Part shown: one piece after another, positions 13,816 through 26,992 of the stretch | How the letters are laid out: each line of letters starts with the position of its first letter | How positions within the stretch are numbered: position 1 is the first letter of the stretch | Assembly: GCA_036345935.2 (NCBI GenBank) | Contig: JADWOT020000002.1 | Coordinates: 19,087,952 to 19,151,951 of the forward strand | DNA: 64,000 bases | Reading direction: 5' to 3' | Source: Taenia hydatigena | Taxonomy: Eukaryota; Platyhelminthes; Cestoda; Cyclophyllidea; Taeniidae | The notes under the pieces: generated by a model | Database searches by the model: none | What the model was told of the DNA's origin: nothing | Seen by the model: only the letters and a program-made list of their open reading frames with translations | Made by a program: the position numbers and the translations under genes

Positions 13816-14328
13816 GAAATCACAGATGAGGCAGCAATTTTGTACCCATCAATAGAAGAAGCACCAAATCACAACTTTAATGAAGACTCTAGAAAATTTA
13901 AAGTGCTAATTAGGTCACTTGCATCTGCCAGTATTTATGACACTCCTTTGGCATCACTGAATGAGACGAGCTTATGTGGTTATTTTATCATGCAAACTCC
14001 AGAAGAAATTTGGAAGAAAATGAGAAAAACAGATGGGTATGACAGCCAATTGAAGCATGATAACCAGTCTGGAACTTACAATCACCCATCGCCGTCGCTT
14101 CCGACGATGAGCAGGCATGTCTACTGTCGTCTGCCACAATTGGGAGGTCAGCAACTTGCTAATCGAGTGGCCAATACTTTCTTACACAGGACAAATCTCC
14201 AAATCACATTAACTATTTCGCAATTTATATCCCCAATCAAGCCTAAATCCAAAAGAATCGCCCTTGATATCCACCCAAGTGTATCTGTAGATATCTGTCT
14301 TTGGACCGCATCTTCATTATTTGCTTGA
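13816..14328 (+). other. Exon-like open frame, unknown product
   Basis: The frame is open from just after GTTAG (a possible splice acceptor) for 170 codons. The first 90 or so residues have balanced, protein-like composition with segments such as ILYPSIEEAPNHNFNEDSRK and QTPEEIWKKMRK. The later part (SPSLPTMSRHVYCR onward) looks less coding. There is no in-frame ATG near the beginning, which fits an internal exon or a relic. No family is recognised, and no partner exon with matching phase was found nearby. A chance frame remains possible. Confidence 0.28.
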
Positions 14329-14329
14329 T

Positions 14330-15840
14330 GGTTCTGCTTTTAGGGCTGCATTCTGCCATTAGATTTTGGTCCAACAAATGTGCAACCCATCCTGGTCGTT
14401 AACACTCCCCTCCCGACAGTGGATGCAGAACCCAGAGATTAAAGCGCAATGACCCGATTCGTGTAGCCACAGCTACTACCACAACACTTGTGACCACCGC
14501 TTTAAAGGAACCCTTTAGATGTGGAAACGCAGGAGTCTTCTTCATAGCAGCACCAAATAGAATAAACAGACCATTAGCAACTGATTCAAAGAAGGCTACA
14601 CACCCACTTTTGCCGTCTTATCACTAAGGCATTCTACATTTTCAAAATTGACTTCCACTACACAGCACAGACTTCTACTTTCCGCATTCTATCCCCTGCC
14701 CTTAAGCTGAAGCCCACTGCTTCTTCTTCTTCTTCTTGTGCTTATAACCTTTCCAGTGCAGTCACAGTATATTGTTCTGTCACGGAATTCAACACTGTGG
14801 TCCATCATAATATTGCCCTTTTACTTGACTAGATCTCATTTTTTCTCCATCGCTGATAATTGTGTCAAGTTCTTCTTTTATCTGCATTCGAAAGGGTGGG
14901 TTCTTAGTCAGATCTCCCAACCAATGTTTTAGCACATTGTTCAGCCAATAAACTGCTCACATTGAGGCTCGCAATGAACCAAAAGCAATTACTTACAGTA
15001 GCGCATCATGTAAATTTAGTCCACTTTCCCACATTCTGTTAGTACCTCAGAAAAAAGCATTTTTATGCGAAAACAAGACTTTAGACGTTCGAATCTAACG
15101 CCCGAGATACTCCCATCGGGATGGAAACACTTTCCGTTTTTTATTCATTAACTGTTGTGGCGGTTAATCAACCAGAATGATATGCTGCTTAAGTTTAGGC
15201 AATGCGTGTGCCCAAAGCTCTAGCCGCACATGGCGCATCTCGTGTGAGAAATCTCAGTTAGGTCCATTAAGATCCCAAAATAAGAGTTGTAGGCGAATTT
15301 GCTTGATCTCAAAGGAAATAAGTTGTATTTAAATCAATTCATTCCTCAATCAACACCTCCATTTCAACACTTCCTTTTCACTCACACAAATAGACATATA
15401 TGCGATCCTTCATACAAGTTGTTAGAGAGTACATAAAGAGATTCGCTACTCCAAATTTTGCCACAACCAAAGCTGAAGACACTTTTGATTTTAAAGAGAC
15501 GAGCACTTTGAAGTGGATTAATTTACATTTCCTCATCATATGGCTTTAAGATTCCACCCAATTTCGTTTAATCGAGGATGTGGTGAGTTAAGCCATGTCG
15601 CGTTAGAAAGGCGGTCAATCTCTCATTTCGCATAGTATCAGTTCATGCAATTAATGTACAGGATTTTAGTACTGTTTACAGGACGGACCCACTCGTAGAC
15701 AAGTTGCAGATCTCTCTTTGACACCGTATTATCAGTTGCAGTGAGAGCAGTCACTATAGCGCTTCCTTGCACTGCAATGTCTTTTTTGAGCAGCACAGAT
15801 ACCAAAGCTTTGGAAAAGGGTAGCTAAGGAGATGTGTTCT
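14330..15840. other. No supported gene; (TTC)n microsatellite at 14721-14737
   Basis: Short frames only. A short TTC run is visible at 14721-14737. Confidence 0.45.
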
Positions 15841-15842
15841 GG

Positions 15843-16088
15843 TTAGTTCATCTCTAGAGAATAGCTAAGCTCTTGCGTTAACGTCTTGCCGATTCCTCGT
15901 GGCACATGGAAAGTGACAAAGCTGGTGAGCCAAACCTGGCCAAAACTAATACGCATGACTTGGGATTTTTTATGCTTTACTTTACCAAAGGCGATGTTGC
16001 GAACAGATAGGGTCAAACAAAGTGTAGGGTTGCCACTGAGCATGAACCTGCCATACTCCTCAACCTGTTCGATTTCAGCTAACTCCAT
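15843..16088 (-). other. Small open frame, possible exon, unknown
   Basis: An 81-codon minus-strand frame begins at an ATG (16088) and ends at TAG. The composition is protein-like, with a segment LSVRNIAFGKVKHKKSQVMR. The spacing of FGKV and the hydrophobic residues recalls beta-sandwich (ASH/MSP-like) repeats, but this is a weak impression and not a family assignment. A CAG lies just upstream of the ATG on this strand and could be an acceptor. No adjoining exon was identified. Confidence 0.22.
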
Positions 16089-16089
16089 A

Positions 16090-19000
16090 ATTAAAAGAAA
16101 CTGACTTAAAAATTAATGCAGATTTACCCTATGACGTGAGGAAGTCATAGGAGGAGTAAAGCTGCAAGCAATAGCAGCATTGTTTTCCTCGATACCTTTT
16201 GGCTCTCTCGCATGACATGTTAGATGGCTGACTAATTGTTTAGCAACAAAAGTTTCTGAATAAGTTGCAAACACTCATAGACTGGACCATAATGGCAATG
16301 AATTTGACTATGTTTTATAAAAATTGGTGAACCGTTATAAAAATAACAGCCTTATTAAAGTTGAAGTACGTGCATTAGCCCTTCAGGAGGAAAAATACCT
16401 TAGTAAAGGGAATGCGCTTTAACCCGGTGATTAGCACAAAAATTATGATTTACACTTTCGTTGGGCTGCTGCTGGTGGAAACACATATTTTCTCTTGCAT
16501 CTCGACCTGTTACAGTGCCTTTTTAATTACCACTTCTAAAATTCACAAGGAATATGATATTCTGACTTAGACATCAATAAAATTTACAGCCGTATAAAGT
16601 TTTGAAAATGGCATTATGGTGATAACCGGTCTCGCAGCAGCCAACGCGCCGTGAGGCAGATGAGAGAGACAAGCGCTAACTTATCATAACAATTAGATAA
16701 CCTATAGAGTTATCTTGCGATTAAAGATGTCCTGCTCTACATGATCAAAAAGCACTGCAACTATTGCGCCAGTGACATCCTTTAGGTAGCACGTCAATGT
16801 TTGAAATGTTTATTGTACGTAGAGGGTGTCAACAGATTTATTCGTACCCAACGTAGAAGCAGGAAGGAAAAATATCCTAGAGCACGTGCTGCGATTGAAA
16901 GAGATGCCACATGCTTTGGACTATTGGTAGCTGGAGATGCTAAGGAGAAGATTCGAATTTGTTTTGGTCCTCTCCATCCATTGTCAAATTCTTTGGACAC
17001 GAAAAAACTACTTGAAAACGATAAATCTTGTCTATTTTACCCTTTGTCACCAATAATCTTAAACCTTGTCTGATTCGTCTTTTATTGCTTCCTACTGGCA
17101 TTTAGGTGCTCTCACTTTGGGTAGACGGCAGCTAAGAATGCAGCGAAAGAATTGCAGTGAGATACGCGATGATGCGATAGGCAAACTACAATGGGACTAT
17201 TGCTGCATTGTGTATCATTTTAGCATTGCCTGTACCAATGCGGTGAAATTCATCCCACTTCACGCAATGAAGAACAGTACGAAGCCATAAGATGCGAAGC
17301 GAGCCCGTTGCATAGGATTACATAAATGGGTCGCGAAGTAGGTTGATGACTTGAAATAGGCGAAATGTAGACTAGTAAAGTGCGATGAAGTGGGTCTAGC
17401 AGTCCGGAGGTGAAGGTATGCCGTATCAACATGGCTCATTTTCACCATCGTGAGTTAACACATTAGGACATGCACTGGGCTGAACAAGCATCACAATCGG
17501 CTGCTTTCATTACAGTCTTCGTGAAGTCCTCTTCAAAATGCTTGTAAATCAATTTGATATAATAAGAAGCAAGTAAACTCTTAGTAACGCTTCTTTTCCT
17601 TGCTTTTACAGGAACAGAACCAAGGCCGCAAACCCATGCACATTGATACCCATTTTCCCGTAATGCGGAACCTATGCGTTAAAGGGTGTGTGGAGTACTG
17701 TGTGCAGTGCATACAAAAAAATTCACTATAAGTTTTCTAAATGCCAAGTATCAGTTGCGCATGTATAACTAATTCAGCCGCATGTGTAATTTAATTGTGC
17801 TTGACTGCTACGACTGCACAATCTGTCCGATGAATGCCACAGAACTACTGCAATTTGTCATACATCGGATATTGCACTCGTTGTGAATAAGAAGTGATAA
17901 AACTATGTACCCAAGTGATACTGATTAAAGTCTGGCACGCTCTTCAATAACGAGCTTTTGCATGGGGTCAAGGCCTTAATGCGCTGCCACTTCGCTAAGA
18001 AGTTTGAGTGTTGGTTGAGTGAACATAGTTTGTTATTGTCGTACGGGGAAAGGCGTGATAGAAGGTTGAGCATTTAAATGGGTAACCCGTGGCTAATTCA
18101 GCTCTATTTGCAATTTGGTGGATAAATGGCTTGATTTGTGTGAAAGACTTTACAAAAGGAATGAGGTGGTGCCACCTAATGCGAATTTAAAGGATGCGGG
18201 AGCGGTATAGACGAAAAAATGCTAAGAGCGGAGGCAGCAATTGCAGCCGACTTAGCCTACTTGGAGGTGTTAATGTGAGGGGGAATGAGGACAGGAAATT
18301 GCACAATGATATGTTGATTGCTAGGGTTAGGCTTAGAGGCCATGAGACTGAATATACTTTGAGGGTGACGATGCATTTGAGAGGAAACGATTACTCGCGG
18401 TAACTAATTTTTCTAAGAGAAGGTTGTTTCGATGCTTTTAACAAGGCTAATTCTTAAAGCCATTTCGTGCTATCATGGCTAGAGACAGGTTAAACATGAT
18501 CTGATTTGCCGAGCTTGAGGTAGTTGGCTGGTTGGTTTGGCAATGACAAGAGGGTTATGTTGCATGCCAGTGGCATTTTAAACAGTTGATAAATCCACGC
18601 CCTCTTTTCTCCTTGTATCGCCTCGCCCACATTACGTCGCAATCATTTCGTCACGCTGGGCTAAGCTAAGGTAACCGGTGACGCTTAACCAGCTTAGACT
18701 AATTCACTCTACCCTATTACAAGTCTTATTTAGTCAACAAGGAAAGACAGTGGAACATTACAATATGGTACTATCGAAATAGGCTAATCTTTCTTTGTGC
18801 TCTCATTGCGGGAAACTTGTGAATGCAGTGCTCAAACAACCGCATCCGAAGGCTGTAATAGGGTGGCAGTATGAGATGATGCAGACACGATTAATCCTGA
18901 CCTTTTGAATGTGTGCGGAGGAACAGATGCGCCAAATACACTTTAGCTCAAATTGCGTCAAAGGTTTAGCTGCTTGAGCTTGTCGGGAAAAAACTCACTT

Positions 19001-22000
19001 CGCTGCAGAAGTATCCTTGAAATCTGTAGAATTCAAACGTTTGCTTGCAGTAAAAAAATTGAGCAACATCTTGTCTATCAGTATTAGTGGATAGGTAAAA
19101 AGATGTAAGAATCTTCGCTGATATGTCGTCTGCTTCTTCTCTATTAACACCTAGTTCAAGCGGTCAAACGTCCACACCCAAATATCATAGTCGAGCGAGC
19201 AGCGGTGGGGAATGCAGCTGGGATAATTTCGCCCCTCACAGCTGGTGGGAAGGATTAGATGTGTCAATGTGTTCCACCTACACATCTGCCTCCATACCAC
19301 AAATGCAATGATACTGTAATCGCAAACTTATGCGCCGGGGTAGCTGCTAGCCCAACACTGACATTCAACAAAATATTTGGAACCCAGTAAAATAGCGGTT
19401 TCATGAACACAATTTTCTCCTTGTTTCAAACCCCAGGAATGGAGACCAGCAAAGAACCTATTGGTACACCCATCATCTACACTCAGTGCATGCATAAAAC
19501 AACTCTAACACATTAGCTCAGCCTGATAACGCAAGTAGTAAGCAGCAGGCACTGCCTATTTCACTTTTAAACAATCAGATCGGTGCTCACGGATAATTTC
19601 ACCTTCCTCGCCCTCTGGTTATTAAACGCCACAAACTTACCCCTATGCGACCAACGAAACGTCATGGTTGTAGAAGATGTAATCCACTTCCACTGCAAAA
19701 CACGCTCCAGTCACAAATGTCTGCGCAAGAGACCTCTTCCACTGCCTCAGAATCTTAAATAATGCAATTCCTTCATTGTTACTGTCCGAATTTTTACCAA
19801 CAATCCAACAAGATACCAGCATTGTCTTCCACTCAAATAGCGCTGGCAGCCAAGCCATTCTTTTCGCCGATGTGTTTAAATTGCGAAGACAGCTAGTCAG
19901 AAAAGAGTATATCAATACTCTGAGCCATCTCTCCACCCTATTTGACTTTAGGTAGGAGCGAGTCGGATGCAAGCGCTGTACATAGTCAGGAGTTGATTAA
20001 ATTCGGCTATACCCTACGGTCAAATGGATTAATTTTTCAATCGCTTTACATTAATGTTAAACCTCAAGGCCCAATGCTTATAATGTACAAGCTCTCAACG
20101 CGAAGCGAAAACACTAACCCCAGGGGATCATCTCTTCTCTTCTCTCCACATGCCTACAATGCTTACAGGTTGACGCTTTGTCAATTTCAAGTAACACAAA
20201 GAAAGTGGCACAATTGATGAGACATCCGACATAGTCTAACGTGCCTTATCTTGCAAAAGTCAGTATCTTAGGAACGGAAACATCTCACAAGCCTTGATAA
20301 CAATTTCTTAAAATCATTCATTACTAATAAAAACGTAATAAGCAAAAATAAGTTTCATTAATTTGACGGACTAAAAATAATCTGAAGACCGAGAACACGA
20401 GTAAGTCCAACAATCGTGAATCTTGCCTGGCTCCGTGACACGAGTTGGATAGATGAGAAAATGTTACTTAACAGGATTGTTAATGCTTTTTATTTACACC
20501 TGTTACCCATAGCCTGCATTCACAGCTGACAGTCTTCGCGACTGCACTTTGAGGTGGAATGTCAACGCTACTGAAATGATACTCAGTATGGGGTTGTCTG
20601 GTGCCTAATTTCTCGTTGTCATACTTCTTACTTACTAATCAAATCTCATCACCTATCGCCTTCAGATGCTGCTTGCGATATCCTCCTTCCTCCTCAAATT
20701 TGCTTGCATCATCGCATAAAAATGGTTTAAAATTATTTACCTTCTTCATAATTATATAGGAAATAGGTAATTAGTAGGCATAATGGCCTTAGTATGAAGT
20801 AAATATTCTTAATATTATATGCAATGCCTAGAAAGAATGTGATTTGGGCTTCATACGACGCTGGCAAGAGGGGTGGTGGCACATTCAGTTAAGTTTTAGT
20901 TGAACATCAACTCACGGCTTTAAGTGTTTCCTCACTGAATGCAGCTAGAGAAGTCGTGCTACGCTTTGAGGATCTAACCAGCAGTCGCTAGGCTAAATTC
21001 AATGCTTATAACGTCGTTACATCTCCGACTTGTGGCACCGTTCTAAGGCATTTAATAAAAGCTTTTTTTCCCATTAGGTAGTGTCTGGCCCACGATAGTG
21101 AATGCTTAGCTTTTAATATAGGAAATACTTTGCATTTCATTAACTTTGCACAAGCAAACGAATGTGCTCATTAGGACCCAGCTTGTAATAATTGTGAATG
21201 AAAGTCTGCCGCTACATGTTCAGACTCAGCTATGCATGCCATAAGGCATGATCACGAGATTCGCCACGCCGGCACACCCTTGATCTTCCCTAGTTGCAGA
21301 ATGGCAGCGTATAGTAACCGTGGCAATCGCAATTTTTACGCAACTTGATGTAATACCGCCTTTATATCAAAACCACAGCTACTCAGAAAGGAGTCAAGCG
21401 CAGCCTATCTGTGTTAGAACTCAAAGCTATTGCTATAGTCCTGCATCTGTGGATATTTAATGCCCAGATTTTTAAGTGAGATTGGCACCATCTCTGGTTC
21501 TAAGACTACTTTTGCCACAACCAACATCGGAGTATATCTCAGCTTAATTAGCAAAGCAAACGGTGTGCTTTTGTTTAGGATGCAAGTCGAATAGTAATAA
21601 AACGGAATTGTTTGATTAAAAAGCACTCCACCTTCTACTGCTAATTACCACACTGATCTCCAGGTCAAGATAATTATTAAAATTGAGCGTTATGTCACAT
21701 CACTAACGCTAGTTGAATACGATCGTTTCATGAACTGTTGTAGTTGCTCTTTGGAGTAAGGGCAGTTATCCTGAAGGCACGCGTTACTGATCCAGTTTTT
21801 CCAATAAGACTTTAAGGGGCAGGCCAGCATGGTGAACTACATAAATAAGCACTTGTCCAGGATTCCATGGCGACGAAATTGTTTTCTTTAAGAGCAATTT
21901 ACGCTTAATTGGGTTTTTCCTGGGTGAAAAGCAATGCGATACAGTTCTTTTCTTGTTTGCCATTACCGATTCTCTCCAAACGTCTCTTAGGAAGGCTTGA

Positions 22001-23940
22001 TAAGGGGCGCTAAGTATGTCCTCAGGAGAATAATCCGCTTCCATTGTTACTGCGCAAGTGTTCTGGAACGCATTGAAGACTACTGTAAAGGAATAGAAAA
22101 AAATAAGAAAACAAAGAAACAGTCACAATAGCCTGTGACTACCTTTTGAGGCTTGTGCGGTGCTTTTCCTCAAAATGCATGCGTATACACCACCGAATAT
22201 GGATTTGACATCACTAGTCATTACACCCGTTCAGAGACGAAATGTCCGTGGCGCAGATGTTAAAAAAGACGATGATCCGGATGTTTAGAGGAGAGGGAGC
22301 GTTGGACAATCACATTCATTGATGGAAGTAAACTATTTCACTGTGATGGAACAGAGAAAGTAACAATTTAACAATTTCTCAACACATTGAACCATTTAAT
22401 TCCAGTTTCAGTGTGTCTTGTCTACTTCTCATATGCATCACCACTTCCACTTGCCATTATCTGGACTTAAATTCCAACCTTGAGAACCACTTCGATCCAT
22501 ATGTAGCCGAAATCTTTGAAGTTGTCTTACAAAAAGATCACCGTTAAAACTTCGATTCTATCGCAATGTTTTTGCTCTAATGAGTGACAGGAGAGCTGGT
22601 GTTGTGAACGCGAAGCTGCAAACTGTGATGGATCAAAAGACGGGTTGAAAGAATCTTCAAAGAATGCTGTGATGGAAACAAAAGCACATCACCAACCGCC
22701 TGATTCAGCCATTAGTTTCAACCTTTTCAGAATAAAACTCAATAGGGCTTGATTAGTGGGATAAATTCGAGTCTGAGTTCGATTTAACGCCGTCGGATTC
22801 TTTGTTCTTGTTCAAAGTCTTAGTTTCATGTCAACAAGCTCACAAAGCAGCGGGCCCGGATAAAAGGGACTGCACGCTGTACCAGCCTAGTTCCACCAAT
22901 GCTATACATAACGACCATGAGAAAGCCGAGGAAGGAGTGCTCGGATGCCAACCAAGCTATGGGCCATTTACTGACTATTTTATTTCACACATGATCTAAT
23001 GCACTATTCGCTGTTACTAGAAATTTTGTCTATTTTTATTGTAATCTTTTTTACTTCAAGATCAATTCTTTCGTTAATGTGAGGTACGCTCTCCTATACA
23101 CTTGGCTAAATGCAATGCATTGTCTACGAAACGGTAATGATTTTGGGAAACATTTACGCCTTTAGATCGTGTTTTCTTTAGTGTTTTTGCACTAACGAGT
23201 GACAAGAGAGCTGTTTTGGCATGCCGAATGCTCTGAACCGTGTTGAATCATATGATGTGACAAAAGGAATTTCAAAGGATGTTAAATCGCAAACGAAATT
23301 GCATCACTGACAATCTGTGCTAGTGGGAATAAATCGTAAAATCGTAGGAATAAGCAGATGATAGGAATCGAATGCCAAATGTAACACAGTGGAGCAACGA
23401 CTCAACCAAGAATAGCAAGACACAAAAGTGTACCTATCAAAACGTTTGAAGACCGGTGCAAGATCTGCTGTGTTAAAGTTTCAGCGTAGGAAGTCTCTGA
23501 TTTTACGAAAGAAGTTGTTCGCATTAACACAAAGTTAACAACTGGGAAAGTAAAGGTTTGAAGAATTTTTAATGCATTGCGAGAATTAAGCATACTGTAC
23601 ATGACTAATGATGAAAGATTGCCAACATGGTGCAAGACGTTGAGCACAAGTAGATATTTTAAATTGTCAAGGGGCAGAAAGCTGCAACGGATCATACGAC
23701 AGTTTTAAAGTCGCTTCAAAGTATGTCGCGGTAGAACAAAAATCCCACCTGCATAAGCCCACGCGCATTGTTCTGTACTATGCATTAAGGCAGAGTTTTC
23801 AGCCCTCATAGGCTGGATGCATACAATTCTAAGGCAAATGCTTTAAGCTTTTTTATTCACCGAATTAACCTGGACTTTCTGGGGAAGGACTAAATAAAGC
23901 AGCTGAGGGAAAAATGTTTGATGGTAGGGATCACGTCTTT
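16090..23940. other. Long gene-poor stretch
   Basis: No frame longer than about 110 codons and no domain seen on either strand. The plus-strand frame at 16801-17073 (90 codons, basic) and the minus-strand frame at 21784-22044 (86 codons) are the most protein-like, but have no supporting signals. A weak direct similarity exists between about 22550-22710 and 23180-23330 (shared GTTTTTGC, CTAATGAGTGACA or CTAACGAGTGACA, GAGAGCTG), probably an old repeat. Confidence 0.4.
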
Positions 23941-23949
23941 GCCTTCAAA

Positions 23950-24448
23950 AGAGTAGTAGTAGATGTACGACGCTAGACTTGGCCTTTAAACAAAACCGTT
24001 GATACCCTCTTGCTGGATTAACTATCCGAATCTAGTAACGTCCATTTCATTGCCTATAGTTGACAATTCACTCACTTTGACTTGATGTACGCGTTAAAGA
24101 GATGCGTAAAAAATAACTGCTGCTACAAAATCATCGCAGTCAACTCTCCTTTTCAAGCCGAGGTCATCACCACCAAACAATGGTTCCATGGCTCTCTATA
24201 GGTCTTGTGGATTCCCTATGCTCCTCTCACATTTCCGTTGCTAAGGCATAAATAAATTACGAAGTTCTGCAACTAAAAAATTATTTGAGCATTAGCCGCC
24301 GATTATATTCGCATTGTTTCATAATGATGACGTCCACCGAACAACGTGCTATTCCCTGAATGCCTTGTCATTACTCCCGCAATCACATACAGCATCAAAA
24401 TTAACACATTTTGAGAAGTCACAAAATCATAACTGCTATACTTTCAAT
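23950..24448 (+). repeat. Module R2, copy a (3' truncated by the satellite array)
   Basis: It starts at GTAGATGTACGACGCTAGAC and follows the 5' half of the R2 module as seen at 58757-59632: GCTGGATTAACTA, the ACTTGATGT or ACTCGATGT block, CTGCTACAAAATCAT, GGTTCCAT...CTCTCT and GATGACGTCCAC appear in order. Similarity stops at about 24448, within CATAACTGCTAT..., where the inverted 53-bp units begin. The 3' half of R2 is missing. Confidence 0.75.
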
Positions 24449-24610
24449 AACTGAGCGCCAAATTCAAAGTCTCGAGTAGATCAATCCTTCAAATATGCAA
24501 TAATTCAGCGCCAATTTCAAAGTCTCGAGTAAACAAATACTTCAAATATATAATAAATGAGCGACAAATTTAAAGTCTTCAGGAGATCAATCTTTAAAAT
24601 TTACAATATA
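24449..24610 (-). repeat. 53-bp satellite, array 2, inverted leading units
   Basis: About three units lie in reverse orientation relative to the rest of the array: AAAGTCTCGAG and GATCAATC(C/T)TT recur, the complements of CTCGAGACTTT and AAGGATTGATC. The units are separated from the forward array by a short non-repeat linker at about 24612-24638. Confidence 0.85.
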
Positions 24611-24637
24611 TATACAAGGATAGAATTCCAAGAGAAT

Positions 24638-26290
24638 TATTGTATATTTTAAGGATTAATCACCTCGAGACTTTGCGATTGGCGCTCAATAATTGTAAAT
24701 ATGAAGGACTGATCTCCTCGAGACTTTGAATTTGGCGCTCTATTATTGTATATTTAAAGGATGGATCTACTCAAGACTTTGAAATTGCACTCAATTATTG
24801 TAAATTTGAAGGATTGATCTACTCGAGACTTTGAATTTGGCACTCAATGATTATGTATTTGAAGGATTGATCTCCTAGAGACTTCGAATTCGGCGCTATA
24901 TTAACATATATTTAAAGGATTGATCTCCTCGAGACTTTGAATTTGGCGCTTAATTATTGTAAATTTGAAGGATTGATCCAATCGGGACTTTGAAATTGGC
25001 GCTCAATGATTGAAAAATTGATAGATTGGTCTACTCGAGACTTTGATATTGGCGATAAATGATTGTATATTTGAAAGATTGATCTCCTCGAGATTTTGAA
25101 TTTAGCGCTCCATTATTGTATATTTGAAGGATTGATCTACTCGGGACTATGAAATTGGCGCTAAATGATTGTAAAGTTGAAGGATTGATCCAACCAGGAC
25201 TTTGAAATTGGAGATCAATGATTGAAAAATTGAAGGATTAGTCTACTCGAGTCTTTTAATTTAGCGCTCCATTACTGGATATTAAAAGGACTGATCTCCT
25301 TTTGACTTTGAATTTGGCTCTCTATTATTGCATATTTGAAGGATTGATCTCCTCGAGACTTTGAATTTGGCGCCAAATTATTGTATATTTAAAGGATTGA
25401 TCCAATCAAGACTTTGAAATTGCGCTCAATTATTGTAAATTTGAAGGATTGATCCAATCGAGACTTTGAAAATGCGCTCAATTATTGTAAATTTGAAGAA
25501 ATGATCTACTCGAGACTCTGAATTTTGCGCTAAATGATTGTATATTTGAAAGATTGATCTCCTCGAGACTTCGAATTTGGCGCTCTATTATTGTTTATTT
25601 AAACGACAAATCTACACGAGACTTTGAAATTGGCGCTCAATGATTGAAAAATTGAAGGATTGGTCTATTCAAGACTTTGACATTGGCGATAAAGGATTGT
25701 ATATTTAAAGGATTGATCTCCGCGAGACTTTGAATTTGGCGCTCCATCATCGTATATTTGAAGGATTGATTTACTCGAGACTTTGAATTTGGCGCTCAAT
25801 GATTGTGTATTTGAAGGATTGATCTCCTAGAGACTTTGAATTTAGCGCTGAATTAATATATGTATTTAAAGGATTGATCCCCCCGAGACTATGAATTTGG
25901 CGCTCAATTATTGTAAATTTGAAGGTTTAATCCAATCGAGACTTTGAAATTGGCGCTCAATTATTGTATATTTAAAGGATTGATCTCCTAGAGACTTTGA
26001 AATTGGCGAAAATTGATTGTGTATTTGAAGGATTGATCTCATCGAGACTTTGAATTTGGCGCTCCATTATTGTATCTTTGACGGATTGATATCTTCGAGA
26101 CTTTGAAATTGGCGCTCAATGATTGCATATTTGAAGGATTGATCCCCTCGAGACTTTGAATTTGGCGCTTAATTATTGTATATTTGAAGGTTTGATCTCC
26201 TTGGGACTTTGAAATTGGCGCTCATTTATTGTAAATTTGAAGGATTGATCTCCTGGAGACTATGAACTTAGCGTTCAATTTTTGTCGACC
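24638..26290 (+). repeat. 53-bp satellite, array 2, forward units (about 31)
   Basis: Units carry GATTGATCTCCTCGAGACTT or close variants, followed by GAATTTGGCGCTC and an AT-rich tail ending TTTGAAG. The period is 53 bp (for example the ATC landmarks at 24659 and 24712). Most units keep the XhoI-type CTCGAG hexamer. Variant units with GATTGAAAAATTGA occur at 25011, 25223 and 25645, that is 212 and 422 bp apart, or about 4 and 8 units, which suggests a four-unit higher-order repeat. The array ends at about 26290. Confidence 0.93.
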
Positions 26291-26992
26291 TCCACTCATT
26301 ATGCAACAGAACGTGATTCGGTTAGACAAAGCAGCCAATGCAATCGAATGCGTCAATTACGAGGACGCCACGCTTTAGCCACAATAAAGTTACCAAGATT
26401 CAGTCTATTTCTATTCGCATCCACTGGAAGACTTTAGACTTAAATCAGAATTGAATTTAGCCTTGACAGTGCTTGGATGCAAACCAGTGCCTTCATGATA
26501 CGATTCTAACTACTGTCTCAAATCCACAGACATTAACGCTGGAAATTCGAGGCAATAGAATTCTTTAAAAAGTGCATTTTTTATCCGACCCTATTCAAGG
26601 GAGCATCCTCACCCCGCCGTTTTAGGTCAATTCAACAAATGGCACTAAGTCGTCCCGACTTCTGACTGCAACATTTACAAGCTGCATTTACTTCTGGAAC
26701 AATGAAAAGAACACCGCTCTGTCAATCCTTTGCAAATTTCATTGGATTTGCGAAAAGGGCATCAACATGGTCCGACAGCTCGAAATTTGTGATTAGTTCA
26801 TGGCAATTCGTCATTTCACAGATGTTTGAACATTATTAAACTCCACCAGATTTTCTGCATAAATCATATTAGTATTGTGAATGACATTCTGGATGAGCTT
26901 ATCGACGATGCAAAATAGATGAGAGGTAATCGCTATCCTCCTCCTCCTCCTCTTCCTCTCCCTCCTTCTCTTCCTCTTCCTCTTCTTTGCAT
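26291..26992. other. No supported gene; pyrimidine tract at 26936-26987
   Basis: Only short frames. A (CTC/CTT)n tract of about 50 bp lies just before the coding-like minus-strand frame, immediately past that frame's stop codon. Confidence 0.5.

Noticed and set aside
21360..21620. Plus-strand peptide LSVLELKAIAIVLHLW resembling a retroelement RNase H segment
   Set aside because: Too short, followed at once by stops, with no neighbouring reverse transcriptase or integrase motifs.
24449..26290. CRISPR-like regular repeat
   Set aside because: The whole 53-bp unit repeats with no unique spacers, the DNA is eukaryotic, and there are no cas genes; it is a satellite.
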